A stretch of 64,000 nucleotides of DNA from SCUB01 sp041918675 (lineage in GTDB: Bacteria; Pseudomonadota; Alphaproteobacteria; Rhizobiales; Xanthobacteraceae): NCBI GenBank assembly GCA_041918675.1, contig JAYRVF010000011.1:310001-374000 (forward strand). The letters are read 5' to 3'. The position numbers and the translations under genes are program-made. The notes under the pieces were generated by a model. It was not told where the DNA came from. It did not search any database and was given only the letters and a program-made list of their open reading frames with translations. Position 1 is the stretch's first letter; every line of letters starts with the position of its first letter. This document shows positions 25,658-33,355 of this stretch, piece by piece.

Positions 25658-25741
25658 ATCGGTTCCACCAAATCGCGGCAACCAGATCGGTTCCACCAAA
25701 TCGGTTCCACGAAATCGGTTCCACAAAGTCGGGTCAACCAA
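25658..25741. repeat. Six 14-bp tandem repeats before the substrate-binding protein gene
   Basis: Six contiguous 14-base units (25658, 25672, 25686, 25700, 25714, 25728) with consensus ATCGGTTCCACCAA fill the gap between the LivF-type gene and the substrate-binding protein gene. Units 1 and 3 are identical and unit 2 is the most diverged. The last unit runs into the AGGAGAG ribosome binding site. Confidence 0.9.
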
Positions 25742-25752
25742 GGAGAGTATCG

Positions 25753-26964
25753 ATGAAGAAGCGAAATCTATTGCTGGCGACCGCGGCGGTCGTCGCCATG
25801 GGCGCGGTCGCGACGTCGGCGCGGGCCCAGGATGCCGTCAAGATCGGGGTGCTGACGGACCTGTCCGGAACCTATTCGGACATTTCCGGCCAGGGCTCGG
25901 TGATCGCCACCAAGATGGCGATCGACGATTTCCTCGCCAAGGAGAAGCCGGCGTTCAAGGTCGAGCTGCTCTCGGCCGATCACCAGAACAAGGCCGATAT
26001 CGCCGCCAACAAGGCGCGCGAATGGTTCGAGAAGGACGGTGTCGATCTCGTCACTGACCTGGTGACGTCCTCGACCGCGCTCGCGGCCAGCAAGATCGCC
26101 AAGGAGAAGAACAAGATCGCGATCGTCAACGGCGCGGCGACGACGGCGCTGACCAACAAGGAATGCAACGACGTCACCATCCACTATACTTACGACACCT
26201 ACGCGCTCGCCAACGGCACCGCCGGCGCGGTGTCGAAGCAGCCGGCCGGCAAGACCTGGTACTTCCTCACCGCCGACTACGCCTTCGGCCATTCGCTCGA
26301 GGCCGATTCCACGGCGGTCGTCGAGGCCAATGGCGGCAAGGTGCTGGGTTCCTCGCGCCATCCGTTCCCCGGCTCGGATTTTTCCGCCTTCCTGCTCAAG
26401 GCGCAGGCGTCCGGCGCGCAGATCATCGGTCTTGCCAACGCCGGCAACGACACCACCAACTCGATCAAACAGGCCGCCGAATTCGGCATCACGCCGAAGC
26501 AGGCGCTCGCCGGCCTCCTGATCTTCATCACCGACATCAACAGCCTCGGCCTGAAGGCGACGCAGGGCATGTACCTGACGGAAGCGTTCTACTGGGACCT
26601 CAACGACGAGACGCGCGCCTGGTCGAAGCGCTTCTTCGACATTCACAAGAAGATGCCGACGATGGTCCATGCCGGCCAGTATTCGTCGACCTATCAGTAT
26701 CTCGCCGCGATCAAGAAGGCGGGCACGAAGGACACCGCCAAGGTGATGGAGACGATGAAGGCCGCGACCATCAACGACTTCTTCGCCAAGAACGGCAAGA
26801 TCCGCGAGGACGGCCGCATGGTGCATGACATGTACCTGTTCCAGGTCAAGAAGCCGGAAGAGTCCAAGGCGCAGTGGGACTACTACAAGGTGAGCGCGAC
26901 GATTCCGGCCGCGCAGGCGTTCCAGCCGCTCGAAAAGAGCACCTGTCCGCTGGTCAAGAAGTAA
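25753..26964 (+). CDS. ABC transporter substrate-binding protein, LivK type
   Basis: A 403-residue periplasmic binding protein with a Sec signal peptide (cleavage after ARA, about residue 25). The mature N-terminus VKIGVLTDLSGTYSDISGQG is typical of the peripheral-binding-protein type I/Leu-Ile-Val family. ATG 25753 follows AGGAGAG. It is encoded between the ATPases and permeases of the same operon. The ligand cannot be read from the sequence; the acyl-CoA ligase at the head of the operon points to a carboxylic acid rather than an amino acid (inference). Confidence 0.93.
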   Translation: MKKRNLLLATAAVVAMGAVATSARAQDAVKIGVLTDLSGTYSDISGQGSVIATKMAIDDFLAKEKPAFKVELLSADHQNKADIAANKAREWFEKDGVDLVTDLVTSSTALAASKIAKEKNKIAIVNGAATTALTNKECNDVTIHYTYDTYALANGTAGAVSKQPAGKTWYFLTADYAFGHSLEADSTAVVEANGGKVLGSSRHPFPGSDFSAFLLKAQASGAQIIGLANAGNDTTNSIKQAAEFGITPKQALAGLLIFITDINSLGLKATQGMYLTEAFYWDLNDETRAWSKRFFDIHKKMPTMVHAGQYSSTYQYLAAIKKAGTKDTAKVMETMKAATINDFFAKNGKIREDGRMVHDMYLFQVKKPEESKAQWDYYKVSATIPAAQAFQPLEKSTCPLVKK

Positions 26965-27110
26965 GCCGGCGGCGCGCGGGCGGGCAAGACGCGTCCGCCC
27001 GCGTCACGGCTCAAGACGCGCCGGCCCGGCGCGGGGGCGAATTCCTCGACACCAAACGCGACGACGCCCGCCGAGAGCGATGGCGTCGGGGCGGGAACGG
27101 CGGACGGCCA

Positions 27111-27170
27111 CCATTACGGGCTCGGCGGATACGGGCTCGGCGGATACGAGCTTGGCGGAAGGGCAAGGGG
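27111..27170. repeat. Four 15-bp tandem repeats before the LivH-type permease gene
   Basis: Units of 15 bases (27111, 27126, 27141, 27156), consensus CGGATACGGGCTCGG, with unit 4 diverged, end at the AAGGGG ribosome binding site of the permease gene. They lie in the 211 bp gap after the binding-protein gene. Confidence 0.85.
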
Positions 27171-27175
27171 CATCC

Positions 27176-28054
27176 ATGTTCAACTTCACCACGCAGGCAT
27201 TGTTCGGGCAGTTGCTGGTCGGGCTGATCAACGGCTCGTTCTACGCCATCCTCAGCCTCGGCCTCGCGATCATCTTCGGGCTTCTCAACATCGTGAATTT
27301 CGCCCACGGCGCGCTCTACATGATGGGCGCGTTCGGCTCCTATTTCGCGCTGACATTTTTCGGCGTCGGCTATTGGCCCGCGCTGATCCTCTCACCCCTG
27401 ATCGTCGGCTGTTTCGGCGTGCTGATCGAGGTCTTCCTGTTGCGGCGGCTCAAGGGGCTCGACCACCTCTACGGCCTTCTGCTCACCTTTGGTCTCGCGC
27501 TGATCATCGAGGGGATGTTCCGCTACTATTACGGCGTGTCGGGACAGAGCTATCCGGTGCCCGACCTGCTGCAGGGCGGCATCAATCTCGGCTTCATGTT
27601 CCTGCCGTATTATCGCGGCTGGGTGATCGTGGCCGCGCTCGCGGTGTGCGTGGCGATGTGGTTCGTCATCGAGCGCACCAAGCTCGGCGCCTATCTGCGC
27701 GCGGGCACCGAGAATGCCGCGGTCGCGCAGGCGCTCGGCATCAACGTGCCGATGCTGACGACCCTGACCTACGGCCTGGGCGTGGCGCTCGCCGCCTTCG
27801 CCGGCGTGCTCGCCGCGCCGATCTTCCAGGTCAATCCGGTGATGGGCTCCGACATCGTCATCGTCGTCTTCGCCGTGGTCGTCATCGGCGGCATGGGCTC
27901 GATCATGGGCTCGATCGTTTCCGGCGTCGGCCTCGGCATCATCGAGGGATTTACCCGGCTGATCTATCCGGAAGCCTCGGCCGTCATCATTTTCGTCATC
28001 ATGGCCATCGTCCTGCTGGTTCGGCCGGCGGGATTGTTCGGCCGGGCTGGGTAG
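27176..28054 (+). CDS. ABC transporter permease, LivH type
   Basis: A 292-residue inner-membrane permease with about eight hydrophobic helices. The LivH-family motif GLLNIVNFAHGALYMMGAF is near residues 33-55, and the conserved cytoplasmic loop contacting the ATPases reads GTENAAVAQALGINVPMLTTLTYGLGVALAAFAGVL. I chose ATG 27176 with AAGGGG upstream; the frame is open to 27080, but that part consists of tandem-repeat sequence. Confidence 0.93.
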   Translation: MFNFTTQALFGQLLVGLINGSFYAILSLGLAIIFGLLNIVNFAHGALYMMGAFGSYFALTFFGVGYWPALILSPLIVGCFGVLIEVFLLRRLKGLDHLYGLLLTFGLALIIEGMFRYYYGVSGQSYPVPDLLQGGINLGFMFLPYYRGWVIVAALAVCVAMWFVIERTKLGAYLRAGTENAAVAQALGINVPMLTTLTYGLGVALAAFAGVLAAPIFQVNPVMGSDIVIVVFAVVVIGGMGSIMGSIVSGVGLGIIEGFTRLIYPEASAVIIFVIMAIVLLVRPAGLFGRAG

Positions 28055-28063
28055 GGCGCGATC

Positions 28064-29053
28064 ATGGTCAGGGCAATGGAAATTCGCGAAACCGGCGCCG
28101 ACTATCGCGCGATGGTGGCGTTCGCCACGCTGGTGCTGATCGGCGTGCTCGCTCCCTTCGTGCTGTATCCGACCTTCCTGATGAAGGTGTGGTGCTTCGC
28201 GTTGTTCGCGAGCGCGTTCAACCTGCTGCTCGGCTATGGCGGGTTGTTGTCGTTCGGGCACGCCGCGTTTTTCGGCGGCGCCGCCTACATCTGCGGCCAT
28301 GTGATCAAGGAGTGGGGCTGGCCGCCCGAACTCGGATTGCTGGCCGGGACGGCGAGCGCGGCCGCGCTCGGCTTCGTCATCGGCGCGCTGGCGATCCGCC
28401 GCGCCGGCATCTATTTCGCGATGATCACCCTCGCGCTGGCGCAGATGATCTATTTCCTCGCCTTGCAGATGAATTTCACCGGCGGGGAGAACGGCATGCA
28501 GGGCATTCCGCGCGGCCGAATGTTCGGTTTCATCGACCTGTCCGAAGGCCTGACGATGTACTACGTCGTGTTCGCGGTGTTCTTCGTCGGGCTTGCCATC
28601 ATCTATCGTATCGTCAATTCGCCGTTCGGCCAGATCCTCAAGGCCATCCGCGAAAACGAACCGCGCGCGATTTCGCTGGGCTTCGACGTCGGCTATTACA
28701 AGCTCAGCGCCTTCGTCATGTCGGCGGCGCTGTCGGGGCTCGCGGGGTCGGCCAAGTCGCTCACCTTCCAGCTTGCCTCGCTGGCCGACGCGCATTGGCA
28801 CATGTCGGGCGAGGTCGTGCTGATGACGCTGCTCGGCGGGGTCGGCACGATTTTCGGGCCGACGATCGGGGCCGCGGTGATCGTGACGTTGCAGAACGAG
28901 CTCGCCGACAAGGTGGGCCCCTGGGTCAGCGTCATCATCGGCGCGTTCTTCGTGATCTGCGTGTTGGTGTTCCGCCGCGGCATCGTCGGGGAACTCACCG
29001 CGCGGCTCGGCGGGACCAGGAAGTCGGCGGCCGCGGAGCCCGGCGGGCATTAG
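28064..29053 (+). CDS. ABC transporter permease, LivM type
   Basis: A 329-residue permease with about eight to ten membrane helices. The family segments LLLGYGGLLSFGHAAFFGGAAY and the ATPase-contacting loop IRENEPRAISLGFDVGYYKLSAFVMSAALSGLAG are present. It pairs with the LivH-type permease ending nine bases upstream. ATG 28064 is used; ATG 28076 is a less likely start. The stop lies three bases before the sirtuin start. Confidence 0.93.
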   Translation: MVRAMEIRETGADYRAMVAFATLVLIGVLAPFVLYPTFLMKVWCFALFASAFNLLLGYGGLLSFGHAAFFGGAAYICGHVIKEWGWPPELGLLAGTASAAALGFVIGALAIRRAGIYFAMITLALAQMIYFLALQMNFTGGENGMQGIPRGRMFGFIDLSEGLTMYYVVFAVFFVGLAIIYRIVNSPFGQILKAIRENEPRAISLGFDVGYYKLSAFVMSAALSGLAGSAKSLTFQLASLADAHWHMSGEVVLMTLLGGVGTIFGPTIGAAVIVTLQNELADKVGPWVSVIIGAFFVICVLVFRRGIVGELTARLGGTRKSAAAEPGGH

Positions 29054-29056
29054 GCG

Positions 29057-29821
29057 ATGAGCGCGGGAGAAGTCGAGACGGCGATCGCGCGGCTGCGCGC
29101 GCTGGTGGCGGAGGCCCGCGTCATCGTGCCGTTCACGGGCGCCGGCATTTCCACCGAATGCGGCATTCCCGATTTCCGCTCGCCGGGCGGATTGTGGAGC
29201 AAGTACCAGCCGATCGATTTCTCCGAATTCATGGCGAGCCAGGACATGCGCGACGAGGCATGGCGGCGGCGATTCGCCATCGACCCGCATTTTGCCGCGG
29301 CGCAACCGGGGCGGGGACACCAGGCGATCGCCGCGCTCTACCAGCGCGGAAAAATTCCCGCGGTGATCACCCAGAATATCGATAACCTGCACCAGAATTC
29401 CGGCGTCGCGGCCGACGACGTGATCGAGCTGCACGGCAACACCACCTACGCGCTGTGCATGGGGTGCGGCCGGCGCTACGAAATCGATTGGGTTCGCAAG
29501 CGCTTCGACGAGATCGGCGGACGCGCGCCGGCCTGTCTCGATTGCGGCGGGCCGATCAAGACGGCGACCGTCTCGTTCGGGCAGGCGATGCCCGAGCGCG
29601 AGATGCGGCGCGCCATGGAATGGGCGGAGCGCTGTGATCTCTTCTTGGCGATCGGCTCCTCGCTCGTGGTCTGGCCGGCCGCCGGTATTCCGATGGTGGC
29701 GAAGCGGGCGGGCGCGCGGCTCGTGTTGATCAATCGTGATCCGACCGATTTCGACGAGGAGGCCGACCTCGTCATTCACGCCGATATCGGCGAGACGCTT
29801 GCGTGCTTTATCGGCAAGTGA
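29057..29821 (+). CDS. Sirtuin, NAD-dependent protein deacylase
   Basis: A 254-residue sirtuin that removes acyl groups from lysines using NAD+. The NAD motifs GAGIS (residues 28-32), GIPDFRS and TQNIDNLHQ, the catalytic His126 in ELHGN, and two zinc cysteine pairs (Cys134/Cys137, Cys160/Cys163) are all visible. Known bacterial sirtuins reactivate acyl-CoA synthetases by deacetylating the lysine in the STGK-type C-terminal motif. This one is the last gene of an operon headed by such a synthetase, so it may control it (inference). It starts three bases after the LivM-type gene. Confidence 0.95.
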   Translation: MSAGEVETAIARLRALVAEARVIVPFTGAGISTECGIPDFRSPGGLWSKYQPIDFSEFMASQDMRDEAWRRRFAIDPHFAAAQPGRGHQAIAALYQRGKIPAVITQNIDNLHQNSGVAADDVIELHGNTTYALCMGCGRRYEIDWVRKRFDEIGGRAPACLDCGGPIKTATVSFGQAMPEREMRRAMEWAERCDLFLAIGSSLVVWPAAGIPMVAKRAGARLVLINRDPTDFDEEADLVIHADIGETLACFIGK

Positions 29822-29872
29822 TTCGAAAAAATCGCAAGTTGTTCACATTATTCCGTTCGGTGGAATTTCCAC

Positions 29873-29900
29873 TTTGACGATGTGACGAGAGTGTTATCCT
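29873..29900 (+). promoter_or_regulatory. Candidate promoter of the cold-shock-domain gene
   Basis: TTTGAC (29873-29878) and TATCCT (29895-29900) are separated by 16 bases. They lie below an AT-rich stretch (29822-29870) that is unusual for this GC-rich sequence and could act as an UP element. The leader to the ATG at 30057 would be about 150 bases, as is common for cold-shock genes. Confidence 0.4.
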
Positions 29901-30056
29901 CGATTCGCTGGATTCGTGAATCGGAGCGGCGATGACGCTTCGCGGATTTGTCGAGGGCGGCGCGCCGTGATTGGGGTGTGATGCCAAAGTGACCGTGGTC
30001 AGGATTTGTCCCGGTTCAAGACTAATTCAAAATTGCGATGTGCGGAGTCCGTGGTG

Positions 30057-30788
30057 ATGGGTTCGGACGAATTTGAATCGAGGAATTCGACGCCGCACGG
30101 ATCCGATCGAGCGCCGGGGCTGGAAGCTGGCGCGCGGCATCCGGCGGGACCGTTGAGTGGAGCCGGCACCGAGCGCCCGGCTCCCTCGCGCGCGCTCGAT
30201 GCGTCGAACGTTATCGGATTTGGCCCGCAGGTTTCGCCGCAGGGCGCGGTCGCGCGCGATGTCGCGGAAGGGCTGATCGAGCTCGCCGGCGTCATCAAAT
30301 GGTTCGACGCGTCAAAGGGATATGGTTTCATCGTCCCCGACGATGCCGGCGTTCCCGACATTCTGCTCCATGTGACCTGCCTGCGGCGCGACGGTTTCCA
30401 GACCGCCTATGAGGGCGCGCGCGTGGTCTGCGAGGTGACGCGGCGCGATCGCGGTTTTCAGGCCTTCCGCATCATTTCGATGGACGAGTCGACGGCGATC
30501 CATCCGGCGCAGATGCTGCCGCCGCGCACCCATGTCGCCGTGGTGCCGACAAGCGGGCTCGAAAGGGCGCAGGTCAAGTGGTTCAACCGCCTGCGTGGCT
30601 TCGGCTTTTTGTCCAGGGGCGACGGTACGCCGGACATCTTCGTCCATATGGAGACGCTGCGCCGCTTCGGCATGACCGAGCTGCGACCCGGCCAGTTCGT
30701 GCTGGTGCGCTACGGCAACGGCTCAAAAGGGCTGATGGCCGCCGAAGTCCGGCCGGAAGCCGGACCGTTGGGGCCGGCGTCGCACTGA
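30057..30788 (+). CDS. Two-domain cold-shock protein
   Basis: A 243-residue protein with two cold-shock domains after a disordered N-terminal region of about 75 residues. Domain 1 (about residues 77-145) has GVIKWFDASKGYGFIVPDD (RNP1-like KGYGFI). Domain 2 (about 170-235) has QVKWFNRLRGFGFLSRGDG and DIFVHMETL. Dual-CSD proteins of this layout are typical of Alphaproteobacteria and bind single-stranded nucleic acids. I chose ATG 30057 with GGAG ten bases upstream; the frame is open to 30006. A strong intrinsic terminator follows 72 bases after the stop. Confidence 0.93.
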   Translation: MGSDEFESRNSTPHGSDRAPGLEAGARHPAGPLSGAGTERPAPSRALDASNVIGFGPQVSPQGAVARDVAEGLIELAGVIKWFDASKGYGFIVPDDAGVPDILLHVTCLRRDGFQTAYEGARVVCEVTRRDRGFQAFRIISMDESTAIHPAQMLPPRTHVAVVPTSGLERAQVKWFNRLRGFGFLSRGDGTPDIFVHMETLRRFGMTELRPGQFVLVRYGNGSKGLMAAEVRPEAGPLGPASH

Positions 30789-30860
30789 GGACGCTTTCCT
30801 TCCGTCGCGCCTCCGAATTCCTTGGCGGCGTCGAATGCGCCGGTTGCGGCCGTTGTCCGG

Positions 30861-30888
30861 CCGCCCGCCTTGGGCGGGCTTTTTTTTC
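30861..30888 (+). terminator. Rho-independent terminator after the cold-shock gene
   Basis: GCCCGCC (30863-30869), loop TTG, GGCGGGC (30873-30879) and a run of eight T (30880-30887): a textbook intrinsic terminator on the plus strand. Confidence 0.92.
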
Positions 30889-30895
30889 CCGGCGC

Positions 30896-31035
30896 CGTCC
30901 ATTGATGCTCGTCCATTGATACTCGTTCATTGATACTCGTCCATTGACACTCGTTCATTGAGACCCGTCCATTGGCGCCTCTCTAGCGACGCCGATCCCG
31001 CGACGCGCTTCGAGCGACGCCCGTCCGTCGACGCG
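30896..31035. repeat. About ten 14-bp tandem repeats between the cold-shock and DUF192 genes
   Basis: Six clear units of 14 bases start at 30896 (consensus CGTCCATTGATACT). The 14-base rhythm continues through four diverged units to 31035 (shared GCGACGCC-like ends at 30993, 31007, 31021, 31035). The array starts directly after the intrinsic terminator. The remaining DNA to 31218 holds no gene that I recognise. Confidence 0.85.
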
Positions 31036-31218
31036 CCGCCATCACCCCTTCCGTCGGCGCTCCCCCATCGATGCGGTCGTTCGGCAATCCGCGCTCGACG
31101 GCCGGCGGCGCGCGCCATCGAACCGCCGCGATCTCCGGTTGACTTCGCTAAATCTTCCTGTCACGCGGAATTGGCGCTTGGCGCTCCGCGAATGCCGCTC
31201 CGGCGCAAGGACTTTCGG

Positions 31219-31776
31219 ATGATTGCCCAACAAACAAGCAGGCGGGCGCGCGCCGCGCGCGGATGGTTCCGGATGCATCGACCGACACCGTCGCCGCTGA
31301 ACAGGGTAAGGCGCCTGGCATTCGCGCTGCTCGCGCTTGCCGGCCTCGCGGTCGCCGCCGGTCATGCCACGCGAGCCGGCGCGGCCGAGTTCGGCGCGCT
31401 CGAAATCGTCACGCGGACCGGCGTTCAGGTCTTCCAGGTCGAGCTTGCCGTCAGCGACGAGGAGCGCGCCACCGGCCTGATGCATCGGCGCGAGTTGCCG
31501 GAAGGGCGCGGCATGCTGTTCGACTTCTTTCCGCCGCGCGAGGTCGTGATGTGGATGAAGAACACCTATGTCTCGCTCGACATGATTTTCATCCGCGCGG
31601 ACGGCCGCATCCACCGCATCGCGGAAAACACGGAGCCCCTGTCGACGCGCCATATCCAATCCCAGGGGTCGGTCGCGGCGGTCCTCGAAGTCGTCGCGGG
31701 AACGTCGAAGCGCCTCGGCATCGCGCCGGGCGACCAGGTCGCGCACCCGATCTTCGCCAAGGCGCGCCGGCGCTGA
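31219..31776 (+). CDS. DUF192-family exported protein
   Basis: A 185-residue protein with an N-terminal hydrophobic signal or anchor (about residues 30-55), followed by a single DUF192 domain. Family landmarks are visible: FQVELAVSDEERATGLMHRRELPEGRGMLF, VVMWMKNTYVSLDMIFI and the C-terminal GDQV. The biochemical function of DUF192 is unknown as far as I know. I chose ATG 31219 (AAGGA seven bases upstream); ATG 31273 is also possible and the frame is open to 30958. Confidence 0.85.
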   Translation: MIAQQTSRRARAARGWFRMHRPTPSPLNRVRRLAFALLALAGLAVAAGHATRAGAAEFGALEIVTRTGVQVFQVELAVSDEERATGLMHRRELPEGRGMLFDFFPPREVVMWMKNTYVSLDMIFIRADGRIHRIAENTEPLSTRHIQSQGSVAAVLEVVAGTSKRLGIAPGDQVAHPIFAKARRR

Positions 31777-32126
31777 GGCGGGCCGGGCGGGGCACGCGAG
31801 GGCAAGGGTTGCGCCAAGGCAAACCCAAGGAATGTGGAGACCATCTTCTCGCGCCGGATTCACCCAAAGCCTTGAATCGCGGGCATTTCATGCCGGCGGA
31901 ACGATCCGGTCTCGTCGGACAAATGCCCGTGAATTTTTCAGGCCGAAAGGATCGCCGCGCGCGATCCCCGGCAGCCCGCGCGCGATTGCACGGCGAGGGT
32001 GAAACGTGTATCGAATCGGCCGCGCATTCGCATGGCCCGGGCCGCGTCGGTCTTCGCGGGGTCGGCCGGCGGCGCGCGACTTTCCCACCGGAACGTGGTC
32101 GCGCCGCTTTTTCGGACCTGGAGATT
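31777..32126. other. Intergenic region with a long-range inverted repeat
   Basis: This 350 bp stretch between the DUF192 gene and tRNA-Pro has no supported gene. CGGGCATTT (31880-31888) and AAATGCCCG (31921-31929) form a perfect 9-bp inverted repeat with a 32-base loop. A tRNA promoter presumably lies near 32080-32120, but I cannot define it. Confidence 0.5.
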
Positions 32127-32203
32127 CGGGGTATAGCGCAGCCTGGTAGCGCGGCAGTTTTGGGTACTGCAGGTCGCAGGTTCAAATCCTGCTGCCCCGA
32201 CCA
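32127..32203 (+). tRNA. tRNA-Pro (anticodon TGG)
   Basis: The 77-base gene begins CGGGGTATAGCGCAGCC. It has an acceptor stem CGGGGTA/TGCCCCG, anticodon arm GGCAG-TTTTGGGTA-CTGC with anticodon TGG, T arm CAGGTTCAAATCCTG and an encoded CCA (32201-32203). Confidence 0.96.
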
Positions 32204-32274
32204 GCCGGCCGATTTCGATCTTGTCGCGCGAGCCGCTCCGGCGCGGGCGACATCACGCAAGGGAGTCCTTCCGC

Positions 32275-32580
32275 ATGACCGCACGCATCTATCGCCCGGC
32301 CAAGAGCGCGACGCAATCGGGCATGTCCAAGACCCATTCCTGGCGCCTCGACTTCGATCCGGAGGCCCCGCGCGTCATCGAGCCGCTGATGGGCTGGACG
32401 AGTTCGTCGGACATGAAACAGCAACTCTCGCTGAACTTCGCGAGCCGCGAGGAGGCGGTGGCCTATTGCGAGCGCCACGGCATCGCCCACGAGGTCGTCG
32501 AGGACAAGCCCGCGACCCGGCGCATCGCCGCCTATTCCGACAATTTCAAGTTCGGCCGCGCGGAGCCGTGGACGCACTGA
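32275..32580 (+). CDS. NADH:ubiquinone oxidoreductase accessory subunit, NDUFS4-like
   Basis: A 101-residue protein of the 'ETC complex I subunit conserved region' family, homologous to mitochondrial NDUFS4 (18 kDa). Visible landmarks are RIYRPAKSATQSG, W-x-LDF, PLMGWTSSSDMKQQLSLNFASREEAVAYCE and the C-terminal YSDNFKFGRAEPWTH. The family occurs in Alphaproteobacteria and mitochondria, which supports the taxonomic assignment. It stands alone between tRNA-Pro and a TetR gene; the main nuo operon is not in the window. Confidence 0.93.
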   Translation: MTARIYRPAKSATQSGMSKTHSWRLDFDPEAPRVIEPLMGWTSSSDMKQQLSLNFASREEAVAYCERHGIAHEVVEDKPATRRIAAYSDNFKFGRAEPWTH

Positions 32581-32649
32581 TCCCAGCGCGGCGAGCCGGT
32601 CGCACCCAACCGCCCTGATTGCTCGATGCCCGCCGTCGGATGCCGGCGG

Positions 32650-33327
32650 TCAAACCGCGGCCGGCTGGCGCGCGCGCCGCGCGGAGGGGGCGCGGACGGC
32701 GGTCCTGGTCGCGCGGCGGGCCGGCGCGCGAGCGGGCTTGCCGGTGACGCCGCGCAGCGCGAGATTGGTGTGCAGCTCGACGATGGCTTCCTTGCTCAGC
32801 CTGCCGTTCGGGCGATACCAGGTGCACACGCCGGTGAGCATCGCCAGAAGCGCGAAGGTCGCGACGCGCGTGTCGGCGAGGTCGAACACGCCGCGCGCGA
32901 CGCCGAGGTCGAGAATGGCGTTCAGCCGTTCCTCATAGAGCCGGCGCAGGCGGATGATGCGCGCGTAATTCGCCGGTTCCAGCGCCCTGAGCTCGAAGGT
33001 CGAGATGTAGACCTCCTGCTTGCGCCACATATGCGTGGTGACGTGATAGCTGACGAATGTCCGCAGCCGTTCGACCGGATCGTCGACGCCTTCGAGCCTG
33101 GCGTCGAGCGAGGAGATCAGGTCCTCCATGTGCTCGCGGATGAGGTCGACCAGCAATTGCTGCTTGGTGGCGATATGGTTGTAGAGGGAGCCGGCCTGGA
33201 TGCCGACCTCGCTGGCGAGCTGGCGCAGGCTCATCGCCTCGAAGCCGTGCTCGAAAATGAGCCGCAGGCCCGCGCCGCGGATCGCCTTGAGCGTCTTGGC
33301 GCCGGATGACCCGGATCGGCGCGTCAT
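32650..33327 (-). CDS. TetR-family transcriptional regulator
   Basis: A 225-residue regulator with an N-terminal TetR helix-turn-helix (about residues 12-58; LRQLASEVGIQAGSLYNHIATKQQLL), an all-helical ligand-binding domain and an unusual Arg/Ala-rich basic C-terminal tail (last 30 residues). I chose ATG 33327 with AAGGTG upstream; the frame is open to a TTG at 33375, inside the PaaK-like gene. It is the last gene of the minus-strand transporter/ligase operon and plausibly senses an acyl-CoA and represses it (inference). Confidence 0.92.
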   Translation of the reverse strand: MTRRSGSSGAKTLKAIRGAGLRLIFEHGFEAMSLRQLASEVGIQAGSLYNHIATKQQLLVDLIREHMEDLISSLDARLEGVDDPVERLRTFVSYHVTTHMWRKQEVYISTFELRALEPANYARIIRLRRLYEERLNAILDLGVARGVFDLADTRVATFALLAMLTGVCTWYRPNGRLSKEAIVELHTNLALRGVTGKPARAPARRATRTAVRAPSARRARQPAAV

Positions 33328-33355
33328 GGACGCCACCTTGCGTGCGAGATGAGCT

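Noticed and set aside
27392..29779. A 795-codon minus-strand open frame across the permease genes and sirtuin
   Set aside because: It is opposite three well-supported genes, its composition is typical of antisense frames, and no motif is present.
30833..30888. The DNA after the cold-shock gene as a longer protein extension
   Set aside because: It contains an intrinsic terminator with eight T residues, and the reading frame stops at 30788.
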